A DNA stretch of 64,000 bases from Ralstonia mannitolilytica (GCF_905397375.1 NZ_CAJPVG010000002.1:372001-436000); one strand, 5' to 3'; counted from the stretch's first letter, positions 9,240 through 18,378 are shown. Made by a program: numbers and translations. The notes: generated by a model not told the origin, from the letters alone.

Positions 9240-12200
9240 TTACTGCTGGTCTGCGCCACCCGCGGGGCGGTTGGTCTCGACCAGGATCATCGGACCCTGC
9301 TGGATCGGCGGCAGCGGCTTGCGTTCGCGCGGCACACGCGGCGGTGTGACGGCACGCGCGGCTTCTTCCTGCGCGGCTTGCAGCTTTTGCGCGTCTGTGT
9401 GGACCCACGTCATGCCGGCGTTGGCCAGCACGCTTTGCAGCGTCTCGATCGGCAGCGGCGAGGCCTTGGCCACCGTGCTCACCGGCGCGGGCACTTCGGC
9501 AAACGCCGTCACGATCGCCTCGTGCGTCACGTCGGCTGCCGGTGCCGGTGCCGGTGCCGGTGCCGGTGCCGGTGCCGGTGCCGGTGTCGCGACCGGTTCG
9601 ACCGGCTGCGTTCTCGGCATCGCGGACACAGGCGCCACGGCTTCTGCGGCCTGCACGGGCTCGTGGACCACCGGCGCCGGCGCTTCTACGGGCGCCAACG
9701 AGGCGGGCTGCACCGGTTCCGTCACCGTGGCGGGCACGGCAGGCTCGGTGTAGGTTTCGCCAACCGCTTCCCTTTCGTCTGCGGTTTCCGCGCTTTCGCC
9801 CTCTGCGCGCACGCCTTCCGCGCCTTCACGGTCACGGCGATAGCGGTTGCGACCACGGCGACCGCGGCGGCGGCGCTCTTCGCCCTCACCCGTGCCTTCC
9901 GCCGGTGCGGCGCCTTCCAGGCCCGCGGCTTCTGCCAGCACCGCTGCTTCCACGGGCGGCTGCGGCACCTCAGCGGTACCCGTCGGGTCGATCAGGCCTT
10001 CCACGGTGGCGGCGGCTGCGGCGTGGGCAGCTTCCTTGGCTTGCTGATCGCGATCGCGGTTTTCGCGCGGCTCGCGGCCTTCGCGGGCCTCACGCGGCTC
10101 ACGGCCCTCGCGGGGCTGGCGCTCGCGACGTTCCTGATTGCGTTCGCGACGGCCCTGGCCTTCACCTCGGACCTCCTGGCCCTGCTGCGGCTGGCGGGCG
10201 TCCGCAGTCTCCCGTGCAGCACTGTCCGCTTGAGCCGGCTGGCGGTTGCGGTCGCGGTTGCCCCGCTGGTTGTCGCGTTGTCCATCGCGCTGGCCCTGCT
10301 GTTGGCCCGCTTGTTGACCCTCGCGGGCCTCGTTGCGGTCGCGGCCTTGACGGTTGGCGTCGCGGCCGTTCTGGCCCTGGCGCTCGCCACGTTCGCCACG
10401 CTGGCCGTTACGCGCACCGCGCTCCTGGCGATTGCCGCGGCCCTGGCGGTTGCCGTCTTCCGCACGTTGCTTTGGTGCCTGGACCGGCGCAGCCACCACG
10501 GGCTCGGCCGGCTTGGCGCCAAACAGCGACTTCAGCCACGACACAAAGCCACCCTGGGCAGGCACCGGAGCGGGTGCCTGCGGAGCCGGGGCAGCCTCGG
10601 CGCGGGCCGGGCGCTCGGCGCGTGGCACCGACACGGGAGCGGGCTGCTCCGGCGTGATGCCCTTGACGGCCGCTTCCTGGCGCGGCTTGGCCGCTTCCTT
10701 GCGGGTGCTGTACGCGGTGTCGGCTTCCAGTTCCTTGGCGGCCTCTTCGGCCATCTTGTAGCTGGCCTTGTTGTCGTCCAGGCGGGGATCGTCGTGGCGC
10801 AGGCGCTCGAGCTTGTAGTGCGGCGTCTCCAGATGCTTGTTCGGGATCAGCAGCACATTGACCTTGAAGCGCGTCTCGATCAGGTTGATGTCCGGGCGCT
10901 TCTCGTTGAGCAGGAACGCAGCCACTTCCACCGGCACCTGGCAGTGGATGGCGGCGGTGTTTTCCTTCATCGCCTCTTCCTGGATAATGCGCAGCACCTG
11001 CAGGGCGGACGATTCGGTATCGCGGATGTGGCCGGTGCCGTTACAGCGCGGGCAGGTGACGTGCGAGCCTTCCGACAGCGACGGACGCAGGCGCTGGCGT
11101 GACAGCTCCATCAGGCCGAAGCGGCTGATCTTGCCCATCTGCACGCGGGCGCGGTCGTGGCGCAGCGCGTCTTTCAGGCGGGTCTCGACATCCTTCTGGG
11201 CCTTGCTCGACTCCATGTCGATGAAGTCGATCACGATCAGGCCACCCAGGTCGCGCAGACGGAGCTGGCGGGCGATCTCGTCGGCCGCCTCGAGGTTCGT
11301 GCGCAGCGCGGTTTCCTCGATGTCGGCGCCCTTGGTGGCGCGCGCCGAGTTCACGTCGATGGCGACCAGCGCCTCGGTATGGTCGATCACGATGGCGCCG
11401 CCCGAAGGAAGCATCACCATGCGCGAGTACGCCGATTCAATCTGGTGTTCGATCTGGAAACGCGAGAACAGCGGGACGTCGTCGCGGTATTTCTTCACCC
11501 GATTCATGTTGTCGGGCATCACCACGCTCATGAAGGCGCGGGCCTGATCGTAGATATCGTCCGTGTCGATCAGGATTTCGCCGATATCCGGCTGGAAGTA
11601 ATCGCGAATCGCGCGGATCACCAGGCTCGATTCGAGATAGATCAGCAGCGGAGCCTTGTTCTCCTGCGCAGCGCCGTCGACGGCCTTCCACAGCTGCATC
11701 AGGTAGTTCAAGTCCCACTGCAGTTCTTCGGCCGAGCGGCCGATACCGGCGGTGCGGGCGATGATGCTCATGCCGTCCGGCACTTGCAGCTGCGCCATCG
11801 TCTCGCGCAGTTCCTGGCGGTCTTCGCCCTCGATGCGGCGCGATACGCCGCCGCCGCGCGGGTTGTTCGGCATCAGCACCAGGTAGCGGCCGGCCAGCGA
11901 GATGAACGTGGTCAGGGCCGCGCCCTTGTTGCCGCGCTCTTCCTTTTCCACCTGGACGATCAACTCCTGGCCTTCGGAGAGCGCATCCTGGATGCGCGCC
12001 GAACGCACGTCCACGCCATCCTTGAAGTAGGCGCGGGCGACTTCCTTGAAGGGGAGAAAGCCGTGCCGCTCTTCGCCGTAGTTGACGAAGCATGCCTCCA
12101 GCGACGGTTCGATGCGGGTGATGACACCCTTGTAGATGTTGCCTTTGCGCTGCTCGCGTCCGGCGGTTTCGATGTCGATGTCGATCAGTTTCTGACCGTC

Positions 12201-12257
12201 GACAATCGCGACGCGCAGCTCTTCCTGCTGCGTCGCATTGAACAACATGCGTTTCAT
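9240..12257 (-). CDS. rne: Ribonuclease E
   Basis: A 1005-residue degradosome endonuclease. The order is an S1 domain with RKGNIYKGVITRIEP near residue 40, then 5'-sensor and DNase I-like catalytic parts with AIDVNSARATKG near residue 300 and LGGLIVIDFIDM near 340. The zinc-link CPRCNGTG is near residue 400. From about 500 to the end it is low-complexity, rich in Arg/Gln/Glu and then Pro/Ala, the expected scaffold for RNA and partner binding. The MKRMLFN start at 12257 was chosen because GAGGTAG precedes it; an in-frame ATG ten codons upstream is less likely. The C-terminal half contains a hexanucleotide microsatellite. Confidence 0.95.
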   Translation of the reverse strand: MKRMLFNATQQEELRVAIVDGQKLIDIDIETAGREQRKGNIYKGVITRIEPSLEACFVNYGEERHGFLPFKEVARAYFKDGVDVRSARIQDALSEGQELIVQVEKEERGNKGAALTTFISLAGRYLVLMPNNPRGGGVSRRIEGEDRQELRETMAQLQVPDGMSIIARTAGIGRSAEELQWDLNYLMQLWKAVDGAAQENKAPLLIYLESSLVIRAIRDYFQPDIGEILIDTDDIYDQARAFMSVVMPDNMNRVKKYRDDVPLFSRFQIEHQIESAYSRMVMLPSGGAIVIDHTEALVAIDVNSARATKGADIEETALRTNLEAADEIARQLRLRDLGGLIVIDFIDMESSKAQKDVETRLKDALRHDRARVQMGKISRFGLMELSRQRLRPSLSEGSHVTCPRCNGTGHIRDTESSALQVLRIIQEEAMKENTAAIHCQVPVEVAAFLLNEKRPDINLIETRFKVNVLLIPNKHLETPHYKLERLRHDDPRLDDNKASYKMAEEAAKELEADTAYSTRKEAAKPRQEAAVKGITPEQPAPVSVPRAERPARAEAAPAPQAPAPVPAQGGFVSWLKSLFGAKPAEPVVAAPVQAPKQRAEDGNRQGRGNRQERGARNGQRGERGERQGQNGRDANRQGRDRNEAREGQQAGQQQGQRDGQRDNQRGNRDRNRQPAQADSAARETADARQPQQGQEVRGEGQGRRERNQERRERQPREGREPREAREGREPRENRDRDQQAKEAAHAAAAATVEGLIDPTGTAEVPQPPVEAAVLAEAAGLEGAAPAEGTGEGEERRRRGRRGRNRYRRDREGAEGVRAEGESAETADEREAVGETYTEPAVPATVTEPVQPASLAPVEAPAPVVHEPVQAAEAVAPVSAMPRTQPVEPVATPAPAPAPAPAPAPAPAADVTHEAIVTAFAEVPAPVSTVAKASPLPIETLQSVLANAGMTWVHTDAQKLQAAQEEAARAVTPPRVPRERKPLPPIQQGPMILVETNRPAGGADQQ
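9541..9588 (-). repeat. GGTGCC hexanucleotide microsatellite inside rne
   Basis: Seven perfect GGTGCC units plus an eighth with one change (GGTGTC), read on the plus strand. In the rne frame the array encodes an alternating Ala-Pro run in the disordered C-terminal half. Unit length is a multiple of three, so copy-number change would alter linker length without breaking the frame. Confidence 0.95.
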
Positions 12258-13002
12258 TGCTACCTCACTCCAATGCCGTGCGTGCACGGCGCTTCATGGA
12301 GCACGCGAAGGCGGAGCGGGTGGTCAACGAATTGCCAAGGTGTCGGCCGGCACACAAGCGCGACGGGGCACGGGCGAAAGAAATGAGGGCGTTACACGCG
12401 TCACCATGGATGCCAGGGGCGGAATGCAACGGCGCGGTCGGCGCCGAGTTGCGCGTCCTGTCACTCGAGCCTCGGGCCCAGTGCGTTCCTTGTAGGGGCG
12501 GGCGGGCCGGCGGCGGCGAGTCGCGTGAAGCGACCACAAAGAGCGAATTGACGGACGGCCTGTCCGGGCGAAACCCGCGGCGGGCGAATCGGGCGGCGTG
12601 CTGCTTGTTGGAGTTTTGCCGCCGGACCGCCATGGCAATGCGGTAACCGGATGTTCAGCCGGCCGGCACCAAACTTGGTGCGGCAAGGGCTTCTTTCACC
12701 AAGCGGGCGCCGTATGGAGTTCCATTGGCGCCCGCCTTTGAATTCTGTTCTACCAGCTGCTCGTTCTACGCTGACCGACGTTGCCGACGTGATCTTTGGT
12801 TCACATCTTGCGCGGTGGGACAGCGGTGCGTGCTGCTTTCGTGCCGATCGGGCCGGCCACGTGACTAGCTTTGTAGCACAAGTGGGCCTCGGATCGGCAG
12901 ATTCCGGACGGAAACGGTGGCTGTGTACAATACCTGTTGTTTCGTCCCGACCGGCTCTTGCTGGCGCTTAAACGACTGTCCAGCGAGAAAATTATATTGA
13001 AA
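12258..13002. other. Long divergent leader region between rne and rluC
   Basis: 745 bases without a convincing gene; short open frames here have no recognisable family and no good ribosome sites. It must hold the divergent promoters and the rne 5' leader. A TACAAT hexamer at 12926-12931 is a possible -10 for rluC with only a weak -35. Two strong inverted repeats lie in the middle: GCACCAA/TTGGTGC at 12666-12681 and the larger hairpin listed separately. Confidence 0.6.
12703..12735. other. Strong composite hairpin in the rne-rluC intergenic region
   Basis: GCGGGCGCC (12703-12711) pairs exactly with GGCGCCCGC (12727-12735), and inside it ATGGA (12714-12718) pairs with TCCAT (12721-12725). On the plus strand it is followed only by CTTTG, too few Ts for a confident terminator. 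It would lie in the 5' leader of either gene. E. coli rne autoregulates through leader hairpins, but the comparison here is inference. Confidence 0.55.
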
Positions 13003-14031
13003 ATGAATGAGTTACGCCATCCATTTGATGGCCGCATTCAACAGGCGGTACGTGACGCACTCGACGGCAAATCCGTCGCCTATGTCGAGATCGGAGACGA
13101 CGCCGAAGGGCAACGCATCGACAATTTCCTGATGCGCCTGGCCAAGGGTGTGCCTAAAAGCCATATCTACCGCATCCTGCGCTCCGGCGAGGTGCGGGTG
13201 AACAAGGGCCGCATCGACGCCGAATATCGCTTGAAGCACGGCGATCTGGTCCGTATTCCGCCGCTGCGGGTGGCCCGGCAGGCCGAAGCGCCGCGTGCGA
13301 TTCCTGCCGCCGAATTCACGATCCTCCACGAAGATGCCCATCTGCTCGTGATCGACAAGCCCGCCGGGGTCGCCGTGCATGGGGGGTCGGGCGTGGCGTT
13401 TGGGGTGATCGAGCAGCTGCGTCAATCCCGGCCGGAAGCGAAGTTTCTCGAACTCGTGCATCGTCTGGACCGCGAAACCTCTGGCGTGCTCCTGCTGGCC
13501 AAGAAGCGCTCGGCGCTGGTGGCGCTGCATGAGCAGATCCGGGAAGGGCGTCTCGACAAGCGCTACTTTGCCGCGGTGAAGGGCGTGTGGCCGCACAAGC
13601 GCCAGCACATCAAGGCGGCGCTGCACAAATTCACGACGCCTGAGGGCGAACGGCGCGTCCGCGTGCAGGCAGACGGGCAGCCGTCGCACACGATCTTCAA
13701 CAAGGTGGGGGTGTTCGGGTCGTACACGTTGCTCGAAGCGGAACTGAAGACCGGTCGCACGCACCAGATTCGTGTGCATCTGGCGCATGCCGGTTTCCCG
13801 ATCCTGGGCGACGACAAGTACGGCGATTTTGCGCTGAACAAGGCGCTATCCCGCGCCAATGCGTCGCCACGGCTGGCGCGGATGTTCCTCCACGCACACC
13901 GTCTGCAACTCACACATCCGCAAAGCGGGGAAGTCGTCACTTTCAGCGCGCCGTTGCCAGCCGAGTGCGCCGCCTTCCTCAACGCTTTCCAATCTTCCGA
14001 CTCTGATTCCGATGCCGCAGCAGCGCTTTGA
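13003..14031 (+). CDS. rluC: 23S rRNA pseudouridine synthase RluC
   Basis: A 342-residue RsuA/RluA-family pseudouridine synthase. An S4-like RNA-binding domain comes first (SHIYRILRSGEVRVNKGRI near residues 49-67). The catalytic domain carries HRLDRETSGVLLLAKK, whose Asp is the nucleophile, near residue 155; KTGRTHQIRVHL follows. The ATG at 13003 was chosen because upstream sequence has no similarity and would overlap the promoter area. It overlaps the next gene by 20 bases. Divergence from rne is a common proteobacterial arrangement. Confidence 0.93.
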   Translation: MNELRHPFDGRIQQAVRDALDGKSVAYVEIGDDAEGQRIDNFLMRLAKGVPKSHIYRILRSGEVRVNKGRIDAEYRLKHGDLVRIPPLRVARQAEAPRAIPAAEFTILHEDAHLLVIDKPAGVAVHGGSGVAFGVIEQLRQSRPEAKFLELVHRLDRETSGVLLLAKKRSALVALHEQIREGRLDKRYFAAVKGVWPHKRQHIKAALHKFTTPEGERRVRVQADGQPSHTIFNKVGVFGSYTLLEAELKTGRTHQIRVHLAHAGFPILGDDKYGDFALNKALSRANASPRLARMFLHAHRLQLTHPQSGEVVTFSAPLPAECAAFLNAFQSSDSDSDAAAAL

Positions 14032-14671
14032 TCTGATCGTCTTCGACTGGGATGGCACGTTGATGGACTCGACGCCAGCCATCACGCGGTCGATCCAGCT
14101 TGCGTGCCGGGACCTCGGCCTGCCGGTGCCGGACGATACGCGCGCGAGCCACGTGATCGGGCTGGGCTTGCGAGATGCCCTCGAATACGCCGTACCCACG
14201 CTGGATCCGGCCGACTATGGCAAGCTGGCCGAGCGGTACCGCTTTCACTACCTGAGTCGTGACGCCCATCTCGTGCTGTTTCCGGGCGTGCGCGAGATGC
14301 TCGATGCACTGCGCCGGGACAACTATTTGCTTGCGGTGGCAACAGGGAAGTCGCGCGTGGGGCTTCAGCGTGCGCTCGAGGTCACCGGCCTCACCGGCGT
14401 GTTCGACAACACGCGCTGCGCCGATGAGACGTTTTCGAAGCCCCACCCGGCCATGCTGCTGGAGCTCACGCGCGATCTCGGCATGGATGTCGAGCGCACG
14501 CTGATGATCGGCGATACCACGCACGACCTGCAGATGGCCCTCAATGCCGGTGCTGCCGGGGTCGCTGTCACCTATGGCGCACACCCGGCGGACGTGCTGC
14601 ATGCGCTCACGCCGCTGTACTGTGCGAAGTCCGTCTCCGACCTCCACCAATGGCTCTCGCAACATGCCTGA
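14012..14671 (+). CDS. HAD-IA family hydrolase (phosphoglycolate phosphatase-like)
   Basis: A 219-residue HAD phosphatase. Motif I FDWDGTLMDST (near residues 8-18) has the Asp nucleophile and general acid. Motif II is near VATGKSR, the motif III Lys lies in FSKPHPAML, and motif IV is MIGDTTHDLQMA. The cap insertion is of subfamily IA. Substrate is unknown; phosphoglycolate or another small sugar phosphate is the family guess. It overlaps rluC by 20 bases and the Rieske gene by 8, so translation is probably coupled. Confidence 0.9.
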   Translation: MPQQRFDLIVFDWDGTLMDSTPAITRSIQLACRDLGLPVPDDTRASHVIGLGLRDALEYAVPTLDPADYGKLAERYRFHYLSRDAHLVLFPGVREMLDALRRDNYLLAVATGKSRVGLQRALEVTGLTGVFDNTRCADETFSKPHPAMLLELTRDLGMDVERTLMIGDTTHDLQMALNAGAAGVAVTYGAHPADVLHALTPLYCAKSVSDLHQWLSQHA

Positions 14672-15065
14672 CATCGCTGAACCGGTTCGTATCTGCGACA
14701 GCGGCGCGCTGGAGGACGGAGGCCGGGGTGTGCGGTTCCAGGTGGATGTGCGCGGCCGCCTCGTGAGTGCCTTCGTTGTCCGCTACGCCGGCGCGGTGCA
14801 CGGTTATCTGAACCAATGTGCGCACGTGCCGATGGAGATGGACTGGCAGGAAGGTCAGTTTTTTGAAAGCTCGGGCCTGTATCTGATGTGCGCCACGCAC
14901 GGCGCCATCTACGAACCGGACTCGGGCCGCTGCGTGGGCGGTCCGTGCCGTGGGGCGCATCTGTCCAAGCTCGATGTGGCCGAGCGCGATGGCGCGGTCT
15001 GGTGGCAGCCCGGTGCATTGTTCCGCGCGCCTGCCCCGACCCCGGCACCGCTGCCACAGGCATGA
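14664..15065 (+). CDS. Rieske [2Fe-2S] domain protein
   Basis: A 133-residue single-domain Rieske protein. The two cluster-binding boxes are C-x-H in NQCAHVPMEMDW (near residue 50) and C-x-x-H in MCATHGAIYEPDSG (near residue 75), followed by CVGGPCRG. There is no membrane anchor or signal, so it should be a cytoplasmic ferredoxin-like carrier. It sits between the HAD phosphatase and sppA. The electron partner cannot be read from context. Confidence 0.88.
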   Translation: MPDIAEPVRICDSGALEDGGRGVRFQVDVRGRLVSAFVVRYAGAVHGYLNQCAHVPMEMDWQEGQFFESSGLYLMCATHGAIYEPDSGRCVGGPCRGAHLSKLDVAERDGAVWWQPGALFRAPAPTPAPLPQA

Positions 15066-15103
15066 CGCCGTGACCGACTCTTGCTCAATTTTTCTTGCTG
15101 CCT

Positions 15104-16216
15104 ATGAACGACCCGATTCCCACGAAAGGGCCCGACCGCACACCGGATGACGGTGCGGGCAAGCCCGAAGCCCTAGAAATCACTCAGCACGCCGATCACC
15201 CGCTGGAAGCCGAACTACGCGATCCGGCCGCGGGAAAGCCGGCAGCCGGTTCTGCGGGCGCCGCATCGTCGCAGGCGGGCGGTTGGGAGCGCGAGGTGCT
15301 GGAAAAGGTCCTGATGGCGACCATCCGTGAACAACGCGCCGCGCGCCGCTGGCGGATCTTCTTCCGATTCGTGACGCTCGGGATCATCGGGGTGCTCCTC
15401 TACGCCTTCGCAAGCTTCGAGGGCGAGACCGTCAGCACCGGCCGCCATACGGCGCTGGTGACGCTCGACGGCGAGATCGCCGCCAATACGAACGCGAGCG
15501 CAGAAAACATCAACGCGTCGCTGCAGGCTGCCTTTGCTGACAGCAACACGGTCGGTGTGATCCTGAAGATCAATTCCCCGGGCGGCTCGCCCGTGCAGGC
15601 CGGCATGATCAACGACGAGATCCGCCGCCTGCGCGCGAAGCACAAGAACATCCCGCTGTATGTGGTGGTGGAAGAGATGTGCGCCTCCGGCGGGTACTAC
15701 GTGGCGGCGGCTGCCGACAAGATCTATGTCGACAAGGCGAGTATCGTCGGCTCGATCGGCGTACTGATGGATGGCTTCGGCTTTACCGGCCTGATGGACA
15801 AGGTGGGCGTAGAGCGCCGTCTGCTCACTGCCGGTTCAAACAAAGGGATGCTCGATCCGTTCTCGCCCGTGCAGCCGCAGCAGAAACAGTACGCCCAGGA
15901 GATGCTCGACCAGGTGCACCAGCAGTTCATCGACGTGGTCAAGCAGGGGCGCGGCAACCGCCTGAAGGATGATCCGACCCTGTTCACCGGCCTGTTCTGG
16001 ACCGGTGCGAAGGCGGTCGACCTGGGGCTCGCCGATGCCATCGGCAGCGCCGATTTTGTCGCGCGCAGCATCCTGAAGGCCCCGGATGTCGTCGATTACA
16101 CCGTCAAGGAGAACTTCGCCTCGCGTGTGGCGCGCAAGCTCGGCACCGCGATCGGCGCCGGCGCGGTGAAGGCGCTGGCCAACACGGGTCAGCTCAAGCT
16201 GCTGATAAAGGAGTAA
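15104..16216 (+). CDS. sppA: Signal peptide peptidase, S49 family
   Basis: A 370-residue membrane serine protease that degrades cleaved signal peptides. About 85 polar residues precede one membrane helix (about 87-103, near TLGIIGVLLYAFASF). The S49 core has KINSPGGSPVQAG, the nucleophile Ser in EMCASGGYYVAAAA (near residue 198) and a candidate general-base Lys in SNKGMLDP. It is the short single-domain form, about half the length of E. coli SppA. Its TAA stop abuts the stop of the convergent methylase with no intervening base. Confidence 0.9.
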   Translation: MNDPIPTKGPDRTPDDGAGKPEALEITQHADHPLEAELRDPAAGKPAAGSAGAASSQAGGWEREVLEKVLMATIREQRAARRWRIFFRFVTLGIIGVLLYAFASFEGETVSTGRHTALVTLDGEIAANTNASAENINASLQAAFADSNTVGVILKINSPGGSPVQAGMINDEIRRLRAKHKNIPLYVVVEEMCASGGYYVAAAADKIYVDKASIVGSIGVLMDGFGFTGLMDKVGVERRLLTAGSNKGMLDPFSPVQPQQKQYAQEMLDQVHQQFIDVVKQGRGNRLKDDPTLFTGLFWTGAKAVDLGLADAIGSADFVARSILKAPDVVDYTVKENFASRVARKLGTAIGAGAVKALANTGQLKLLIKE

Positions 16217-16948
16217 TCAGCGCGCCAGCAGCGAAAAGATCGCCGGCCGCTTGTGCAGGTCGATGCGGTCGGTGCGCCAGTCGCTCACGGGTAGCGTGAC
16301 GACCTGCTCCCTGGGCAGCGTCAGGTCCACGGCAATCGACAAGAGCGTACCGGGCGCGCAGGCCGCCTGGATGGCGTCGAGCAGCGCGCCGTTGCGGTAC
16401 GGCGTCTCGATGAACACCTGGGTTTGCCCCACCGAGCGGGACAACTGTTCGAGCGCCCGCAGCCGGGTCTTGCGTTCGCCGGCATCGACAGGCAGGTAGC
16501 CGTTGAACGCAAAGCTCTGGCCGTTCAGACCGGACGCCATCACCGCGAGCAGGATGGAGCTCGGCCCGACCAGTGGTTTGACGCGGACGCCGTGCCGATG
16601 CGCAAGGCGCACGAGATTCGCGCCCGGATCGGCCACCGCCGGTACCCCGGCTTCTGACATGAGCCCTGCATCCTGCCCCGCAATCACCGGCGCCAGGAGC
16701 GCTTCGAGCTCCGAATCAGGCGTCTTGACGTTCAGTTCACGGATCGTGATGTCCTGCATTGGTCGCGCCAGCGGCGTGGTTTCGCTCAGTTTCTTGAGCA
16801 GCGCGCGCGCCGTCTTGGCGTGTTCGGCAACAAAATAATCGAGCCGCGCAGTGATCTGCTGAACACCAGGGGGAATCACGTCGGGCAGCGGGTCGGCTGC
16901 ATCGCGCGCGCCGAGCGTGTTTGGAATGAGGTACAGCGTGCCGGCCAT
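16217..16948 (-). CDS. SAM-dependent methyltransferase, tetrapyrrole methylase fold (RsmI paralogue)
   Basis: A 243-residue protein with the corrin/porphyrin methylase fold used by RsmI, the 16S rRNA C1402 ribose methylase. LISEAG- and DPG-like SAM loops appear as GLMSEAGVPAVADPG (near residues 95-109), and PLVGPSSILLAVMASGLNGQ follows. The N-terminus is divergent from RsmI proper, so substrate assignment to rRNA is inference. It starts three bases after the maf stop. Confidence 0.85.
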   Translation of the reverse strand: MAGTLYLIPNTLGARDAADPLPDVIPPGVQQITARLDYFVAEHAKTARALLKKLSETTPLARPMQDITIRELNVKTPDSELEALLAPVIAGQDAGLMSEAGVPAVADPGANLVRLAHRHGVRVKPLVGPSSILLAVMASGLNGQSFAFNGYLPVDAGERKTRLRALEQLSRSVGQTQVFIETPYRNGALLDAIQAACAPGTLLSIAVDLTLPREQVVTLPVSDWRTDRIDLHKRPAIFSLLAR

Positions 16949-16951
16949 GGC

Positions 16952-17548
16952 TTATACGAAGAGCGGGTAATGCACGTTGCGCAGCATGCTGGTCAGCGCG
17001 ATCAGCGGCAGGCCGACGAGGGCGGTCGGGTCCGACGATTCCACGCGTTCCAGCAGGGCAATGCCCAGCCCTTCGGATTTCGCGCTGCCGGCTACGTCGT
17101 ACGGGTGCTCCAGGTGCAGGTACGCGTCGAGTTCCTCGTCGGAGAGGTTACGGAACGTTGCCAGCGTCCGAATATCGTCGCTCTGGTGCTGGCCGGTGCG
17201 GCCGTCGTACAGGCACAACGCGGAATGGAATGTGACGGTGCGGCCACGCATCCAGCGCAGTTGTGCCAGCGCTCGGGTGTGATCGCCAGGCTTGCCGACC
17301 TGTTTGCCGTCCAGCGTGGCGACCTGGTCCGACCCGATCACCAGCGCGCCGGGATGCACGGCGGCAACTTTCTCCGCTTTCTGACGGGCCAGTCGGAGGG
17401 CGGTCTGATCCGGTGATTCGCCTGGCGCGGGCGTCTCGTCGATGTCCGGCACCACGATCTCGAACGGCAGGCGCAGGCGTTCCAGCAGCTCCCGCCGGTA
17501 AGGGGAACTGGAGGCGAGAATCAGCGGCGGGCGCGAGGCAGAAGTCAT
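16952..17548 (-). CDS. Maf-family nucleotide pyrophosphatase, YceF (7-methyl-GTP) type
   Basis: A 198-residue house-cleaning pyrophosphatase. The N-terminal loop is ILASSSPYRRELLERL (near residues 10-25). The IGSDQVA motif (near residue 75) matches the YceF subgroup known to hydrolyse 7-methyl-GTP, rather than the dTTP/UTP subgroup with an ADT motif. The ATG at 17548 gives the family's normal length. It diverges from yceD, as in many beta- and gammaproteobacteria. Confidence 0.92.
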   Translation of the reverse strand: MTSASRPPLILASSSPYRRELLERLRLPFEIVVPDIDETPAPGESPDQTALRLARQKAEKVAAVHPGALVIGSDQVATLDGKQVGKPGDHTRALAQLRWMRGRTVTFHSALCLYDGRTGQHQSDDIRTLATFRNLSDEELDAYLHLEHPYDVAGSAKSEGLGIALLERVESSDPTALVGLPLIALTSMLRNVHYPLFV

Positions 17549-17587
17549 AAGTGCTTGAAGATGCAGTGGATTTCGAGCGAAAACCTT

Positions 17588-17617
17588 TTGACGGCAGAGG
17601 TTTTTGATCGCTATAAT
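17588..17617 (+). promoter_or_regulatory. Strong sigma-70 promoter for yceD-rpmF
   Basis: TTGACG at 17588-17593 and a consensus TATAAT at 17612-17617 are separated by 18 bases. This is one of the best promoter matches in the window, as expected for a ribosomal protein transcript. It lies between the divergent maf and yceD genes. Confidence 0.85.
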
Positions 17618-17729
17618 CCCGCGTTTCGCGGTTTGGCCGCGCAGTGTCGCAAACCGGGCGCCGTGGCGCAAGGTGCGGCGCGCATCCGGTTCCGTGCATC
17701 AACAGCAACGCGTTTGGCAGGTTCGATCC

Positions 17730-18266
17730 GTGGATTTTCGTGCATTCGATCTTTTCGCGTTCATCCGCAGTGGTGAGCGGGCGAGCGGCACGGTCAATCT
17801 GACTGAAATGCCGCGTCTGCTGGCTGAGCAGGCGGCAGACGCCCCCGTTGACGCCGATACGCGGTTCCGTTGGCAGATGCAGGGCGCGATCCGCGAAGAA
17901 GCCACGGCGGGCGAGTCGGCCCGTCAGCGTCTCTTCGTCGATCTCGAAGTCGATGGCTCGGTCTGGCTGCAGTGCCAGCGCTGCCTGAAGGCTTATGGGC
18001 AGCCGTTGCCAGTGCGCACGCGTCTGGAAGTCGTTCGCTCCGAAGCGGAGGCCGATGCGGCTCCGTTGGACGACGACGAGGCGGATGTCATCGTCGGTTC
18101 GCGCACCTTCGATCTGATCACGCAGATCGAAGACGAACTGCTGCTGGCGCTGCCGGTGTCGCCGCGTCATGCTGTCTGTCCGGAAGGAATCCTGCCGGAA
18201 GACGTCGAACCCGAGAAAGAGCCGTCGCCGTTCGCGGTGCTGGCCAACCTGAAAACCAAACATTAG
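17730..18266 (+). CDS. yceD: DUF177 protein YceD (23S rRNA accumulation factor)
   Basis: A 178-residue DUF177 protein encoded upstream of rpmF in most bacteria and linked to 23S rRNA accumulation. The C-x-x-C pair in LQCQRCLKAY is near residue 85, and a further Cys lies in HAVCPEGILPED. The GTG at 17730 (VDFRAFDLFAF) was chosen because it gives the family N-terminus; open sequence upstream back to 17604 is in the leader. It is co-transcribed with rpmF. Confidence 0.87.
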   Translation: MDFRAFDLFAFIRSGERASGTVNLTEMPRLLAEQAADAPVDADTRFRWQMQGAIREEATAGESARQRLFVDLEVDGSVWLQCQRCLKAYGQPLPVRTRLEVVRSEAEADAAPLDDDEADVIVGSRTFDLITQIEDELLLALPVSPRHAVCPEGILPEDVEPEKEPSPFAVLANLKTKH

Positions 18267-18344
18267 GCGCGCGCAATTGCGCGGGCTGATGGCAGTCCGT
18301 TTCACACGCCTACCGGAATGGCTACGCTCCGGCTCCGTGTGATG

Positions 18345-18353
18345 TGATAAAAT
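18345..18353 (+). promoter_or_regulatory. Possible extended -10 element upstream of rpmF
   Basis: TGATAAAAT fits an extended -10 (TGn plus TAAAAT) 25 bases upstream of the rpmF start. No good -35 is visible, so this would be a secondary promoter inside the yceD-rpmF transcript. Confidence 0.35.
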
Positions 18354-18378
18354 CGATCAAATTGCTTAGGAGTCAGTC

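Noticed and set aside
9541..9588. Microsatellite considered as a phase-variation switch
   Set aside because: Six-base units keep the frame, so it cannot switch RNase E on and off.
8331..11102. 923-codon open frame antisense to moaA and rne
   Set aside because: High-GC third-position bias of the real genes on the other strand creates it; the product is low complexity with no family.
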